From NCBI GenBank assembly GCA_951640195.1, contig OX621165.1, positions 248,001 through 312,000 on the forward strand: a DNA stretch of 64,000 bases, in the 5' to 3' direction. The position numbers and the translations under genes were made by a program. Shown here one piece after another: positions 23,601-33,854 of the stretch. The DNA is from Porpolomopsis calyptriformis (taxonomy: Eukaryota; Basidiomycota; Agaricomycetes; Agaricales; Hygrophoraceae). Within the stretch, counting starts at the first letter, position 1. The number at the start of each line of letters is the position of its first letter. The notes beneath the pieces were generated by a model. The model was not told where the DNA came from, ran no database searches, and saw nothing but the letters and a program-made list of their open reading frames with translations.

Positions 23601-24233
23601 AGAAAAACTCCTAAGGTGCAAGAAACGCTATTGGTCAAACCGGAGGTCGAACCCAGCACTACGCGGAAAGTTCGTGTGAAGAGGAAAGTTGAAAATGCAG
23701 ATGACGAGACGCCGAAGAGTACTAGCGACACATCAGGTCGACGCGCGAAGAGGGAAAAACCGGTGGCAGTTGAAATCGACGATGACCCACTTGACACGAT
23801 CGGCGTGGATGATGCTGAGATGCATAATGTGGAGGAAGTGGTGGTACCCACTGCCAAAGGCCGGCGGGGTGCGCGAAGCAAGACTTCCAAGGTGGCGAAG
23901 GAGGAGGAGGCTGAGGCTGAAGCAGAGATGATTGTCGCGCCGCCGCCAGCTGGAAAAAAGAAGATAACGCCGAAGACGTCTGCGAAGGGTGGTAGCGGGA
24001 CTGGTACACGGTCGAGTGGCCGGTCTAAGAAGACGGCTACTGCGGTGACGACTGGTGAGGGCGGCGACAAGGAGAATTCTGGTGGTTCTGTGGACGATGA
24101 TGAACGGGGAGCGGAGAAGGCGGTGAAAGTCCGGGTGTCGAGGACGAAGAAGGCTAAGGAAAAGTCGGGAGATGTTGACGCTGGGACCGAGAAAATTGCA
24201 ACTCGGGTGACGAGGGCGAGGACGAAGAAGTAA
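20658..24233 (+). CDS. Large FHA-domain nuclear-type protein
   Basis: Roughly 1,050 residues. The N-terminal FHA domain has VTFGRDPQCSVRL, SSLHCKIVF (the conserved S-x-x-H) and LGSNGVNVDG across an intron, so phospho-threonine binding should be intact. The rest is disordered and highly charged. It includes an SDSDSDSD run at 21310-21340, acidic blocks, a short conserved-looking block TPRRRMPGEALHRAVLIRSA, WRKSLESVGIWPFRS, and TPDPFFGGQVPGMRR. A Lys/Arg-rich tail ends TRVTRARTKK. The layout of one N-terminal FHA plus a long basic-ended tail recalls chromosome-periphery proteins such as Ki-67, but no sequence evidence links them. Introns are near 20850, 21093, 21930, 22375, 23370 and 23512. It is divergent from the N2227 gene by 130 bp. 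Confidence 0.75.
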
Positions 24234-24792
24234 GCGGTATCCATGATTTTCAGTTACAGGCTGTGTCTGTTATGTATCTTTTCTTTATTTTACCGTTGTA
24301 CATTGAAGACACTGTATAGTAGTACCGTGCAGGAATTATCGAGGGTTGTGCGCTACTACACACGTGTATGGCCATATTCAACACTTAGATTCAGCATCTC
24401 CCCGACACCAGGTCTGCACCTTCTGATAGACTTCGACGTGGTCCAAGAATCAGCGATCGGCTTGACAACGCTTTTTTCTTATCAGGGGTACGCCATACGC
24501 ATTGGCTTATTTGCTTACGCCCCCCTGAGTCTTCTCCCATTTTTTTCCGGTTTCGTGGATCATCGATGAGCAGTAGGGAGACGTCGAAAGTCTGTAGGTT
24601 GCAATGTGCGACTTCGACGAAACGAGGACCCCCTTTAATTGATGGTCAGGCAGCACATTGAATGCTCAGCAACGATAAGAGCGGTGAAGTAGACTCTTTC
24701 ATCAATGTTATCCTGTAGACTGTGAACAAAGCACATACAGTGAACGAAAACTACGTCTTAAATAATGATAAAAATAACATCACAGATAATCC
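24234..24792. other. Convergent intergenic region, no gene seen
   Basis: This region lies between the 3' ends of the FHA gene and the universal-stress gene. A 108-codon ORF at 24243-24569 (+) has no recognisable domain and starts at the FHA stop; I treat it as chance. Confidence 0.5.
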
Positions 24793-25852
24793 TCATGACT
24801 CAAAATGCGTCCCTCTCTTTGGATCGGCGCGTCGCTTTTCAATGGCTTTACGTACTTTTCGCTCTGGCCGGACGACAATAATAGGCACCGGGGAGTGCGA
24901 GAGGCAATACCTGTGGAATAGTATTCAGCAAGAAGGTCAAGAGAAAGGGGGAAGAGTGAGGCGTACTGGCTGACGCTCCCCACGCCAAGGCCCACGCCCA
25001 TCGTTTGCCATGTCCGACGTCCGCGCGTGCCGACAACGACGCTATCTGGACGGTAGAGCGCTATCAGACGGTCGAGGGTGTCAGTTATGCGGCCAGGGAT
25101 ATATTCCAATATGAGAGAAAGCTGAAGTAGTGGTTGAGAATCAACCAGTAGAAATGCAAAAGAAAAAGCACCTTTCGATCAGAATCGTACTCGGCGCTCT
25201 TTTCCTGAATCTGGCGCATCAGTTCACGTGCTTCTTCTCGTAGGATGTGGTGATCTTTTTCTGAATTTACATTGAAATTCAGTATAAGAACTGAGGAATG
25301 GACATGAAAGAACCGACCCAACTCTTCTTGATCGACGCCTCGACATATAATCAACTCATCACCATCTTGAATAAGGGATTCGAGTGCCCAATCCAAGGCC
25401 TCACGCCCGCTCTCATCTGCACTCGCAGCGCATAGAAACACTCGCGTAGAACGCGTTCTCTTATACCCCTCGCTCTTGACACCGAGGGTAAAGCTGAACA
25501 TGGATGCCGCGGGGTTCTCAAAGGTATCAAAGGAGACCTTGGGGGTGTAGCCTTGGATCGAGGGGGATGGTGAGATAGAGAAAGCTGGATTGGATGTTGA
25601 GGAGGTAGAGCTTTGAAAGGAGGATGGGGGGAATGAGGAAGAGGGTAGGGAGGATGCAGATGGCCGAGGAGGGGGTCGCATAGGTAGAGGGCGAGTGGCA
25701 TTAGGAGGGAGTGAATTTCGGTGTGCTTGCGGAGAGTCTGGTGGAGAAGCAGTGGTTGTCATTGGCGTTGCAGGGCGGGAGGTGCCCTTCATCGCGGACC
25801 GCAACGGGGGCGTCGCGGCGGGTGGTGAGCTTGACGGTTCAAGGAGAGACAT
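24793..25852 (-). CDS. Universal stress protein (UspA) domain protein
   Basis: The start is MSLLEPSSSP at 25852. The first 100 residues are Ser/Pro-rich and disordered. The Usp alpha/beta domain follows: RVFLCAASADESGREALDWAL (strand 1 and helix 1), GDELIICRGV, LREEARELMRQIQEKS, ITDTLDRLIALYRPDSVVVG, the nucleotide-binding GTRGRR then GSVSQYCLSHSPVPIIVVRP after a last intron, and a basic tail ending THFES at TGA 24793-24795. The G-x2-G-x9-G(S/T) loop is partly kept, so ATP/AMP binding is plausible. This layout of a disordered leader plus one Usp domain is common in fungi. Role in stress response is inferred. Confidence 0.85.
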
Positions 25853-25963
25853 CGAGGTCGATACGGAAAGTACGATTGCGGAGTTTCTATTTTCGGGAAA
25901 GTATTTGAGATTCCGACTAAGATTCGGTTTTCGGAGCTTTAATCTTAACTTTAAACGATTATT

Positions 25964-26741
25964 ATGTCGACCGGCAGCTCTCCCACACCAAGTCAAGCTG
26001 CAGAGGAGCCTAACACGCCTTCGTCTCCAAAGTCAGAGCCAAGCGTTGCAGACGAACCGGAAGCATCCACCTCACAGTCACCTTCTACCCCGCAAGACAC
26101 CCCCGCTGACGACCCTTCTGCTGCAAACACCTGGCAAGCCATCTTCTCCCCGCCCCACAGCGCCTACTACTTCTACAACACGATCACGCAAGAAACGACC
26201 TGGGTAAACCCTCTCCAACCCAATTCGTCCGCTTCCACCTCATCTGCCGATCCCGATGGGGACAATCCTCCACAAGACCCCTCCTCTACGTCTTCTACGT
26301 CAACACCGGCATATACAGCACTTCAGCAAGCTGCTATAGCGCAGGGAATTGACCCGTCCCTTGCTCACTTAGATCCTAGTCTTGTTTCAAGCAGTAATCC
26401 CGCGGCCGCTATAGATGGCTCGAACCCCACTTTTACCGCAAAGTTCAACGCGCGCACCGGTACGTTCACACGAGCTGACGCGCGAGACCCTTCCCATTTG
26501 TCCGAGTATGAGCGCGCGAAACGTATGAGTGAATTTTATTTCGACGTGAATGAGTGGGAGAACCAACGAGAAGGGGAGATGGACGACCAGAACACGAAGA
26601 AGAGGAAGAGACCGACCAAGAAGGATCTGGTCAGTGTCTGTTTCTAGCTTATCGGCTTGTTTCTCATCGATATCCTAGGAGCGATTTAAAGAACAAAAGA
26701 GACTGAAAAAAATCGCAAAAACTGCCTGGCTCCGCCAATAG
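25964..26741 (+). CDS. WW-domain protein
   Basis: About 240 residues with one intron near 26632. A single WW domain is visible: NTWQAIFSPPHSAYYFYNTITQETTWVNPL (first Trp, the YYFYN strand, T-x-E-T-T-W, then Pro). The N-terminus is acidic and Ser/Pro-rich. The C-terminal part carries FNARTGTFTRADARDP, ERAKRMSEFYFDV, a basic NTKKRKRPTKK nuclear-signal-like run, and the final exon ERFKEQKRLKKIAKTAWLRQ. It probably binds Pro-rich partners in transcription or splicing (inference). It shares a 111-bp divergent promoter with the universal-stress gene. Confidence 0.8.
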
Positions 26742-27117
26742 ATAGGTTACCCCGACTTTTCTGGCAGATGTACTTCTCAGCGTCAATTTGATCCTCGTAG
26801 ATGATATCTTCCTCCTTTGCTGCAAGTCCACCGGAGTGGTGCGTGTTACATCGAAAGGATGTGGTATCGTGTCGCCGGTCTCAGACATCCGCACACATAA
26901 GCCCGTTGTCGTTGAGACTTGTGAACGATTTTAATGATCCAAACGGAGGAGCACCCTCATCTGTCCTGCACAGAGAACTCATTGCGGCGAGCTCCTGATC
27001 GTACCTCTGGATTCCTTGTGAAAGTTTGCGCGTTTTTTCAGTACCAAATGTGGAAAACTTGGAAAGCTTAATAGCTTAAAGTACGCAACATTATGCAGAC
27101 ATCAAGTATTTAAAATT
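26742..27117. other. Downstream region of the WW gene
   Basis: A 65-codon ORF at 26801-26998 has no recognisable domain. From about 27050 the sequence matches the leader of the tRNA-like repeat units (TAGCTTAAAGTA..GCA..CAT, then AAAATTGGGCACA). Confidence 0.5.
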
Positions 27118-27205
27118 GGGCACATAGCTTAACAGTTAGCCTTTTGGCGATTTAGTGCGTAAGCATTAAGCGGTTCGGTCCCTGGTTCGAACCCAGGTGT
27201 GTCCA
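27118..27205 (+). ncRNA. tRNA-like Pol III unit 1
   Basis: 88 nt. A perfect 7-bp acceptor stem forms (GGGCACA with TGTGTCC, discriminator A), including a G3:U70 wobble. The T-arm is perfect (CCTGG-TTCGAAC-CCAGG). The A-box-like TAGCTTAACAG and B-box GGTTCGAACCC match Pol III internal promoters, and a run of eight Ts follows. The region where the anticodon arm should be does not fold into a standard stem, so I do not call it a functional tRNA. Confidence 0.6.
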
Positions 27206-27391
27206 GACTTTTTTTTGGCCAAAGTGTAGATATTCACTCCAATACAGTTGATGATTCCCAGGTATATCCAACCTTTTCGTGGTATATTGATCTGCCATTG
27301 TGGCGGGTTCCTGATCACTGTAAAGAGCCTACCAAATAAAGGTTGATAGCTTAAAGTATGCACAACATCAGGTAGATAGGTTTTCAAAATT

Positions 27392-27504
27392 GGGCACATA
27401 GCTTAACAGTCTGCCGTCCGGCTTGATACAGTGTCAGAAGGTGCCTACAAAGCACTGGATGGGTACTGCCTCATTGGTCCCTGGTTCAAACCCAGGTGTG
27501 TCCA
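27392..27504 (+). ncRNA. tRNA-like Pol III unit 2
   Basis: 113 nt. The acceptor stem is identical (GGGCACA/TGTGTCC+A), the A-box TAGCTTAACAG is the same, the T-arm is CCTGG-TTCAAAC-CCAGG, and a T5 terminator follows. The middle 65 nt differ completely from unit 1. The 60-70 bp upstream are similar to those of units 1 and 3. Confidence 0.6.
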
Positions 27505-27547
27505 CTCTTTTTCACCAGGCACATGGCGGTGGGTTCACTCAGCACTG

Positions 27548-27554
27548 CAAAGAG
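27548..27554 (+). repeat. Left target-site duplication of the transposon
   Basis: CAAAGAG abuts the left transposon end at 27555 and is repeated at 31009-31015. The uninterrupted equivalent is seen in the preceding repeat unit at about 27315-27335 (CACTGTAAAGAGCCTACC). A 5-bp duplication AAAGA with a 1-bp longer terminal repeat is equally possible. Confidence 0.8.
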
Positions 27555-27764
27555 TGGGGAGTGGCAACCACGGTTCCAAAATTGTTCACTTCCCACGGTC
27601 TCGCCTACGCATATTCTCTGCCAATTCCAGCTCATCGATGGCACTGAAACCGCAATCGCTCTATCGGGCCATCGGACGCTCCGAAATGACTGCGAAAGCT
27701 TCGGGCCAGTGTCTGTTAGTAATAGTATTATGAAATACTTGAAATCTCCCCTACAATCAAGTAC

Positions 27765-30578
27765 TCAAGTATGTACTCTTTTGTTGTGTCTCGCAATCGC
27801 ATTGCCTAACGCTGCTAGTTTTTCGTTCTTTTTGGTGCAGCGGGACTTCATTGGTATTACAGTCTTGATCCCAGCTCGGAAATCTTCTCGTCGGAACCAA
27901 TTAAGCTGGGCTTCAAGCCTCGGGTTAGTCCATTTGTTTGGGCTGATTTTATCGAAGTCAAAGATGACTGTGACACCGTCTAGTCGCTCGTTTTCATCGT
28001 CCCTCCTCTTCTGCCGTTCAGCATCCTTGCGGTGCCCTGCTTCCACCACAGCCCAGTCTGCCTTTGCAATTGCCTCACGATCTCTTTTTGCCCTACCACT
28101 ACCATCAACCACCCGAGCCTCCCGACGATGGAACTGTTGATCCTGTGGCCTTGATGCATGCTCGTGGAGGTATATCCCTGTCTGGTTTCGGTTATACATC
28201 GATCGCGCATTCCCTTGGTCTAATCCAATTGATGGCGCAACCCGTGATTGAACTCGAAACGATCCAAGTGCCCCTTCGTTGGGATCATTGGTAGTTTCCA
28301 TGTGCGCGAGTGCCTTTTCTGCTGATGACAGGGATGCTATTGCACCACCAGACTCAAACTCTGCAGAGAACCGGCCCCACGTTTCTAACGCGCCTTTAAA
28401 GAAGGCAACTGTTGCTCCGCGAAGATGAGGGAGGTCTGCGGCCATACTTTGGACAACATAGAATGCCTCAGGTCACTGCCAGCTTTGCCCGTCCATAGAT
28501 CCGGTTTCATATGATGCCTCAGGAGACAGTAGGAGTTCAGGATCATCTATGATATTTTGACAGTGAGTCTGCACCTGTTTGTGCAGTGGCCCAAGGTCCA
28601 AAACATTGATATTTAGTTTCCCAGGTCCCCGAACCACTCGCATATACGGGTATGTGATGGAGAGCAGGTAAAGAACAAGAACACAGAGCTCGGTGATGGT
28701 TGGAATATCGCTCAAGGCATTCAGGACATTTTGCTCCATGTTCATAAAGGTTCTTGCCTCTTTCTTGTCACATATGAATACCAGAAAGTTGATGTAGGTT
28801 TGGAGATGAACGATGAGAACAGCGGCGGCTTCACAGTGTGACTGATAACGCGTATTACTCGTGTCTGGGAACCTGATTCTTGTTCCGAGCTTCGACTCCA
28901 GGTATATTTGGAGTGTCTCGTGTTGTCCTTTTTTATCGTCTTTGTGGTTGAAGATTCCTCCAGCAAGGCTCGTTGCCTTCACAGCCCCACACTGCGAAAC
29001 CTCCTCTGCTCTCTCCTGAGCAGCGGAAGGTCCAGCTGCTACTGCTGCTGCGTTATCACGATTCATCAAGCAAATTGGACCTTCGAGGTTGTTCTCAATC
29101 CAATAACCCATCATGGCTGTGTTTCCCCCTTTCACCGAATTCATCTCTTTGTGCATGCAGCACCCAACCCAGATGAAGAGATTCACTTGGCGTTTTGCCT
29201 CTGCATCCAGCCGATCATATGCTTGCTTTCCGAATCGTATGGTGACAGCACGACATGCTGCCTTATCTCGCACATCTTGCTCCTCCTTCCCAAGTGCGTC
29301 CCATCCTGCAATACCCCCAGCTGCAGCTAACTTCTCCTCATTTTCCTCCATCAACACTGAGATGAGCTCCGACGGCACAGCAGCCAGCATTGCAGCAACC
29401 CCTCGTACCTCCCAGTCACACGACAATTTCCATTCCCTCATCAAGCGGAACAGTTTCTTCTGGTCCTTGGTGTGATCTGTATTCAAACCTGTCATCTTTG
29501 CCGTAAACTCCATCAAATTTGCAGGTTTCTCCACCCCTTGCGGACTGGCGTTGTATGTGGTATAGAGGTCGAGTAGTGAGTCCTTCCATCCTTGCAGCTG
29601 ACTCTCACTGGTGTGATTGGTTGCAGATCGGATGCCTAGAAAGAATCGCATTGGACAGGATGGTTCAGATACTGCAGTTGTCATTGAGGTGCTAGCCAAC
29701 AGGTTACTTCTCATTAAGATGTGAGCACTTTCATAATTGCGATGCTTGTGTGATGTGCCGTCACTGCTGATGGTGTAACCTGCCAACCTGGTATTAGTTT
29801 TATCAACAAAAATAGTTTGAGGCTTACTTTTAGCTTCGAGAATATTGTGCACAACCTGAATTTTGGCCCCGACACCACCTTCGAGCACCACCCAACCAGC
29901 AGTTCTGGAGCTGATTTTGTGTTTGAAAGGAACCTCCATGGTATCCGCCACTACCTGGAATGCTTCGCCGACTTTTGCGATGGGAACTCCACATTTTGAA
30001 ACCAACTCTCTCACTGCTGACCTGGTCTTCTCGGCATAAATCCCCTTTGGTTTAAGTTGTGCAATAGATCCCACTGCACTGGCCTTCTCTTTCACTCTCA
30101 CAGCACGCTTCACAGCTGTGATGACCCTCTGAGACACCCATGCATTTCTCATGCGAAGCTTGTCCTTTGCTGCTGTGAGCACCTTGTTCTGCTGATGTGT
30201 CTTCTGGTTAAGACAACTGCGTGCCTCCTTGAGAAGATGGCTCTTGCTCGTATTCTCCTCGCTGAGTATCTGAACCCTGCTTTCCAGCTCCAAGAGCTTT
30301 GCATCCATCACAGCAAGCCTTGCATCTGCTGCGGAGAGCTTAGCCTTGGATTCTCCGAAATTCGCCTGAAGTATAGAATTGGAGCTCCTGGCTCTCTGGA
30401 GCTGACAAGAAACATTGTAGAGGGTCCCCGTAACAAATCTGTCCTTACTTAGTTTCTTTTTGACACCCAACATGATTTCAACTTCGGGACAGGCATTTTC
30501 TTTATCGGGGTGATTGATAGCACTAAGATTTTGCTGGGACACAGATCTTTGCAAAGAAGAGTGTTTCCGCTTAAGCAT
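27765..30578 (-). pseudogene. Transposase-like protein, one in-frame stop
   Basis: The first ATG is at 30578 (MLKRKHSSLQ); a non-ATG open stretch reaches 30647. About 930 codons run to 27765, interrupted only by TGA at about 28470-28475, between DGQSWQ and PEAFYVV; both sides stay in the same frame. The N-terminus is a coiled coil. The core has SDGTSHKHRNYESAHI, WVGCCMHKEMNSVKGGN, ATSLAGGIFNHKDDKKGQ, FPDTSNTRYQSHCEAAA and ITYPYMRVVRGPG. After the stop come LPHLRGATVAFFKGALETW and TNDPNEGALGSFRV. These blocks are typical of a mushroom-specific transposon protein. In relatives the stop position is an Arg, so CGA to TGA is likely. Catalytic residues are not identified. Confidence 0.7.
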
Positions 30579-30744
30579 GAGATCCCAGACACGATTGTGA
30601 GTAGCAGCAAGTTTTTTAGCCGATGGTGTTTCCAGATTGGGACACAACTTTAAGGTGATTCTTCAACCATTGCTGTGGGTGGCCACATCCCTTGGAGGAC
30701 TGTTTCAGACACCTAGGGTTATGTTATTTTGTCCTCTGAACAAA

Positions 30745-30840
30745 ATGTTGGGAGCAGAATTTTTTTATCCACTCAAACTGGGAAATTTTGAGGGCTAACT
30801 CCAAGACTAAGACCTTTTAAAAAAATGTGCTCCCAACAAT
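30745..30840. repeat. Subterminal inverted repeat of the transposon
   Basis: ATGTTGGGAGCA at 30745-30756, followed by a T-run, is mirrored by an A-run and TGCTCCCAACA at 30828-30838. It lies between the transposase start and the right end of the element and could form a hairpin or bind transposase. Confidence 0.7.
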
Positions 30841-31008
30841 TTTATCTAAAGAGCATTAGCTACAACTTTGCCCGCCAAAACTAGTTGCCGGGAGGGTCAG
30901 AGGAAGCCCCGCAGGCTTCGCCATTTTCTGTTTTTCATTTGGTGTGCCAGTCGGTGGCGGTGCACGAACGCTACGGAGTTCGAATTGGCAGGGCGTTGCC
31001 ACTCCCCA

Positions 31009-31015
31009 CAAAGAG
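31009..31015 (+). repeat. Right target-site duplication of the transposon
   Basis: CAAAGAG follows the right terminal repeat and continues as CCTACCCATT, which resumes the interrupted tRNA-like repeat unit. Confidence 0.8.
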
Positions 31016-31063
31016 CCTACCCATTGTGTAAGCACAACATTAGGGAGAGAAGAGTTTGAAATT

Positions 31064-31168
31064 GGGCACATGGCTTATCAGCTCAACGGCAAGTCTATGC
31101 ACACATATACTGCTTGCACTATATGGGTACTTAACTTTCGGTCCCTGGTTCAAACCCAGGTGTGTCCA
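31064..31168 (+). ncRNA. tRNA-like Pol III unit 3
   Basis: 105 nt. The acceptor stem is identical (GGGCACA/TGTGTCC+A), with A-box-like TGGCTTATCAG, T-arm CCTGG-TTCAAAC-CCAGG and a run of eight Ts after it. A possible GCAAG/CTTGC stem lies in the middle. Its upstream leader is separated from unit 2 by the transposon. Confidence 0.6.
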
Positions 31169-31379
31169 ACCTTTTTTTTCACCATCAAGGACCACTCTAG
31201 ACAATTTCGTAGTGTTTGTCCAGCCCTGCTATCGACAAGGATAAAACAGTCAGCATGAGTAGGTACATACAATATATACAACCAATCTACAACATATCCT
31301 CTCAACTCGCAAAGATAACGCCCACAGCAGGAGAAACCAATACAAAAAAAAAAAACCCGTTAAGATCTCAATCTCGCTC

Positions 31380-33760
31380 TCATTTGTCCCCATCGAAAAA
31401 CGCCACAAGTTCACCAACTGGCACTTTGCCCTTGGGGGGTATAGGCATCGAGATCCTTGCCGCCTCTTTCTCCTGCTTCCTCAGCAGCAGCGGATCAACA
31501 AATTTGCCGCTTCCCGTCGGCGACAGCACACCGCTCACACCCGCACCGCCATCCGTGATGCCCAGCCCAAATCGGTCGGTCGAGTGGGAGCGCGCGCGTA
31601 ACGCGAGGGGCGCCGTGGTGGCATAGTTCTGGTTCTGATGTGGAGACGTGCCGTATGTCGAATGTGCGCGCATGCGGGGAGGTGAGGGATGGGGGGAAAC
31701 CGAGGATCGTAGATCCAGAGTCGCACTCTTCCCGTTAGTATCATGGTAGTTGTGAGGACGAGACAACTTGGCTGCGGCAGTCTTCCCGATAGTATCGTCC
31801 CGGAACTCTTCTTCGTCCTGATCGTCCCGGCCCATCTCGCCAGTGGCGCTGGCATCCTCGTCGCTAGTCCCGCCGGGTGAGGTAGAGAAGAGAGCCGTCC
31901 CGAATGCCCTCTGCCTGGAGGAAGGCGGCGTCGTGGGGCGTTGCTCTCGTTCAGAGAATTCGGGTGGGGCAATAATCGGCCCTCCTAAGGCGACCGTGTA
32001 CCGCTTTCTTGGCGTGGGGCTGACGCTGTGTGCTGGAGACCTGGCTGGAGACTTGCGCACGGCAAGATTGGGAGAGCGACCTGGTGGAGAGGATTGACTG
32101 GGGATACTAGCCGAGAGCGATGGAGAGGCTCCCAGCCCTGCTGATGGCAATCCAGATATCGACGCGGTGCGACCCGCGGACGCCGGGGGAGAATTGGAAG
32201 GAGATGTCATCGTCGTGTCCTGTGAAGTCGCATAGTCCCCACTTGGGTATGGTAAACGAGTGCGTGAACCCCTGGACCCCCCCGAGACCGACATGGGTGG
32301 ACTTGTGGACTCCCGGACGGTGGACGATGGCAGACGGGGTGTCGTAGGGGGTTGAGAAGTAACGATGGTAGCAGAGCGTACGGTGTGCGGCGAAGGTTGC
32401 GGGGCGACCGAGGGTTGACGGGAAGGACCCGATGAGAGGTTGGCCGGAGCAGTTACTAATTTTGCCATTTCGCGACCTAATTCTCCAACACGACCTTGCA
32501 GTTCGGCGAGATCCTCACGTATCTCGTGCATACCGTTATTGACAGAACCTTTCGGACCTCTGACTTCATCGGGACCCCACTCCGCTTCCCTCTCCTTCTC
32601 TTTCTCCTTCTCTACGAGCCACCTCTCCACATCATTCATCCGATCTTCCAGCGCACGAACATGGCTGATTGTCCATTTCTCGAGCTTCTCAAACCTCTTC
32701 GTGATAGCGAGCAGCGTCCCGGGAACATCTAATGTACCTTGTGCGTTAAACTGCGCGTAAAGCGGGGGCGCCTCCCTCGAGGGCGAAACAGATACACTAT
32801 CACTCGAGCGCATAGGCGAAGGGGTAAATCGCGGAGGTAGAGTCGGATGAGAGGGCGTCGGGGATGAAGGAGAACTTGGAACCTGACGCCGTTGTGGTGG
32901 GGCGGGAGGGGTTGCAAGGCTTAAAAAGGCTGGATCATTAAATTTGCTTTGACTAGAGGCGGGCCATTCTTTTTCCGTTCCCTTCGTTAATTTCTTTCCC
33001 TTTTCTCGAGCCTTCGTTTCTTGGATAACTTGTTGCGCAGGTGTCAGTGTTTCTTTTGTGGGTGTAAGCCTGTTCTTAGCAGCAATCCACCAGCTAGGAC
33101 GACCAGATTCCTTATGAGAAGTAGATGGCGATGGCGGGTTCGGCAATGTCTGGGACCGAGGTGGGGGTGGAAGAGACTTGGGAGAGCCACTTCGAGTGGA
33201 CTTCATCATGGCCAATACCTTCTCTTCAACCAAGCGCCTCTCTTCTGCCTCTTGGGTTAGTATTCGCTCCGCCTCCCTCCTACTTCTATCGCGCTCCCTC
33301 TCGGCCTCCGCCTCGATCTCAGCCTCAGTAGGTAGCGATCTTGTGTTGATGTTGCCAACGAATGAACCAACGCGCTGAGCAAGGCTGGCTGCGAATTGCG
33401 ACACGGATGAAGTAGGCGATGGCGAGCGCCATGATGCTCCATTGTCGTCGTCTTCATCTGTGTCCTCGTTGCCGTCGATACCAGTGAAGGTATCGGGAAT
33501 AAAGCCATTCCGGAGTGGAGATGGTGGACGGTTTGACTGCTGATGTCCTGGACTCCGTGGGGGCTGATGCAGGGGTCATCATCGTAGTCAAAAAAATAAA
33601 TATCGATACGTACTGGATTGAGCGAGTTGGAATCGCTGGGCAAAGCAGGCGAAGTCATGCGTCTCTGCTGCTTTGGCGTCGCTGTTGGCGGCGTTGCGAG
33701 ACTATTCGAGGAACCAGACATGGATAGGTATTCGGACGACTCTGAGGAGATGGAGCCCAT
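31380..33760 (-). CDS. Long disordered coiled-coil protein
   Basis: Two exons (33614-33760 and 31380-33563) close exactly to 776 residues from MGSISSESSEYLSMSGSS. The intron is 50 bp. A conserved-looking segment SVSQFAASLAQRVGSFVGNI follows an acidic patch. It leads into a charged helix (EAEIEAEAERERDRSRREAE), a Pro-rich stretch, then a coiled coil (LAITKRFEKLEKWTISHVRA, then EDRMNDVERWLVEKEKEKER and LAELQGRVGELGREMAKL). The C-terminal half is Ser/Pro-rich with many SP sites. No enzyme domain is visible and I do not recognise the family by name. A scaffold or cytoskeletal role is only a guess. It is head-to-head with LCB1, 94 bp apart. Confidence 0.75.
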
Positions 33761-33854
33761 GCCAGGAGGACAAGATGAAAGCTAGTCAGGGTCAGTTCGC
33801 GTAAGGCTCGGGAGTTTCACACCCCCACGTTTATTGTGGTGATTGTCTCCGACG

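Larger units (their letters stand above)
27555..31008 (-). mobile_element. DNA transposon, about 3.45 kb, with terminal inverted repeats
   Basis: The ends TGGGGAGTGGCAAC (27555-27568) and GTTGCCACTCCCCA (30995-31008) are perfect inverted repeats. They are bracketed by a 7-bp duplication CAAAGAG, and the insertion splits a tRNA-like repeat unit whose intact form lies just upstream. The single large reading frame on the minus strand is a transposase-like protein with one in-frame stop. The protein family is widespread in agaricomycetes but I cannot name the superfamily with certainty; it lacks the YDxACQ-type motif of KDZ elements. Confidence 0.8.

Noticed and set aside
27118..27205. Calling unit 1 a functional tRNA with a named anticodon
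   Set aside because: No standard anticodon stem-loop can be drawn between the D- and T-arms, and the sister units differ completely in that part.
27555..31008. Assigning the transposon to the KDZ (Kyakuja-Dileera-Zisupton) superfamily
   Set aside because: The expected YDxACQ-type motif and CxC zinc fingers are not visible, so the name would be unsupported.
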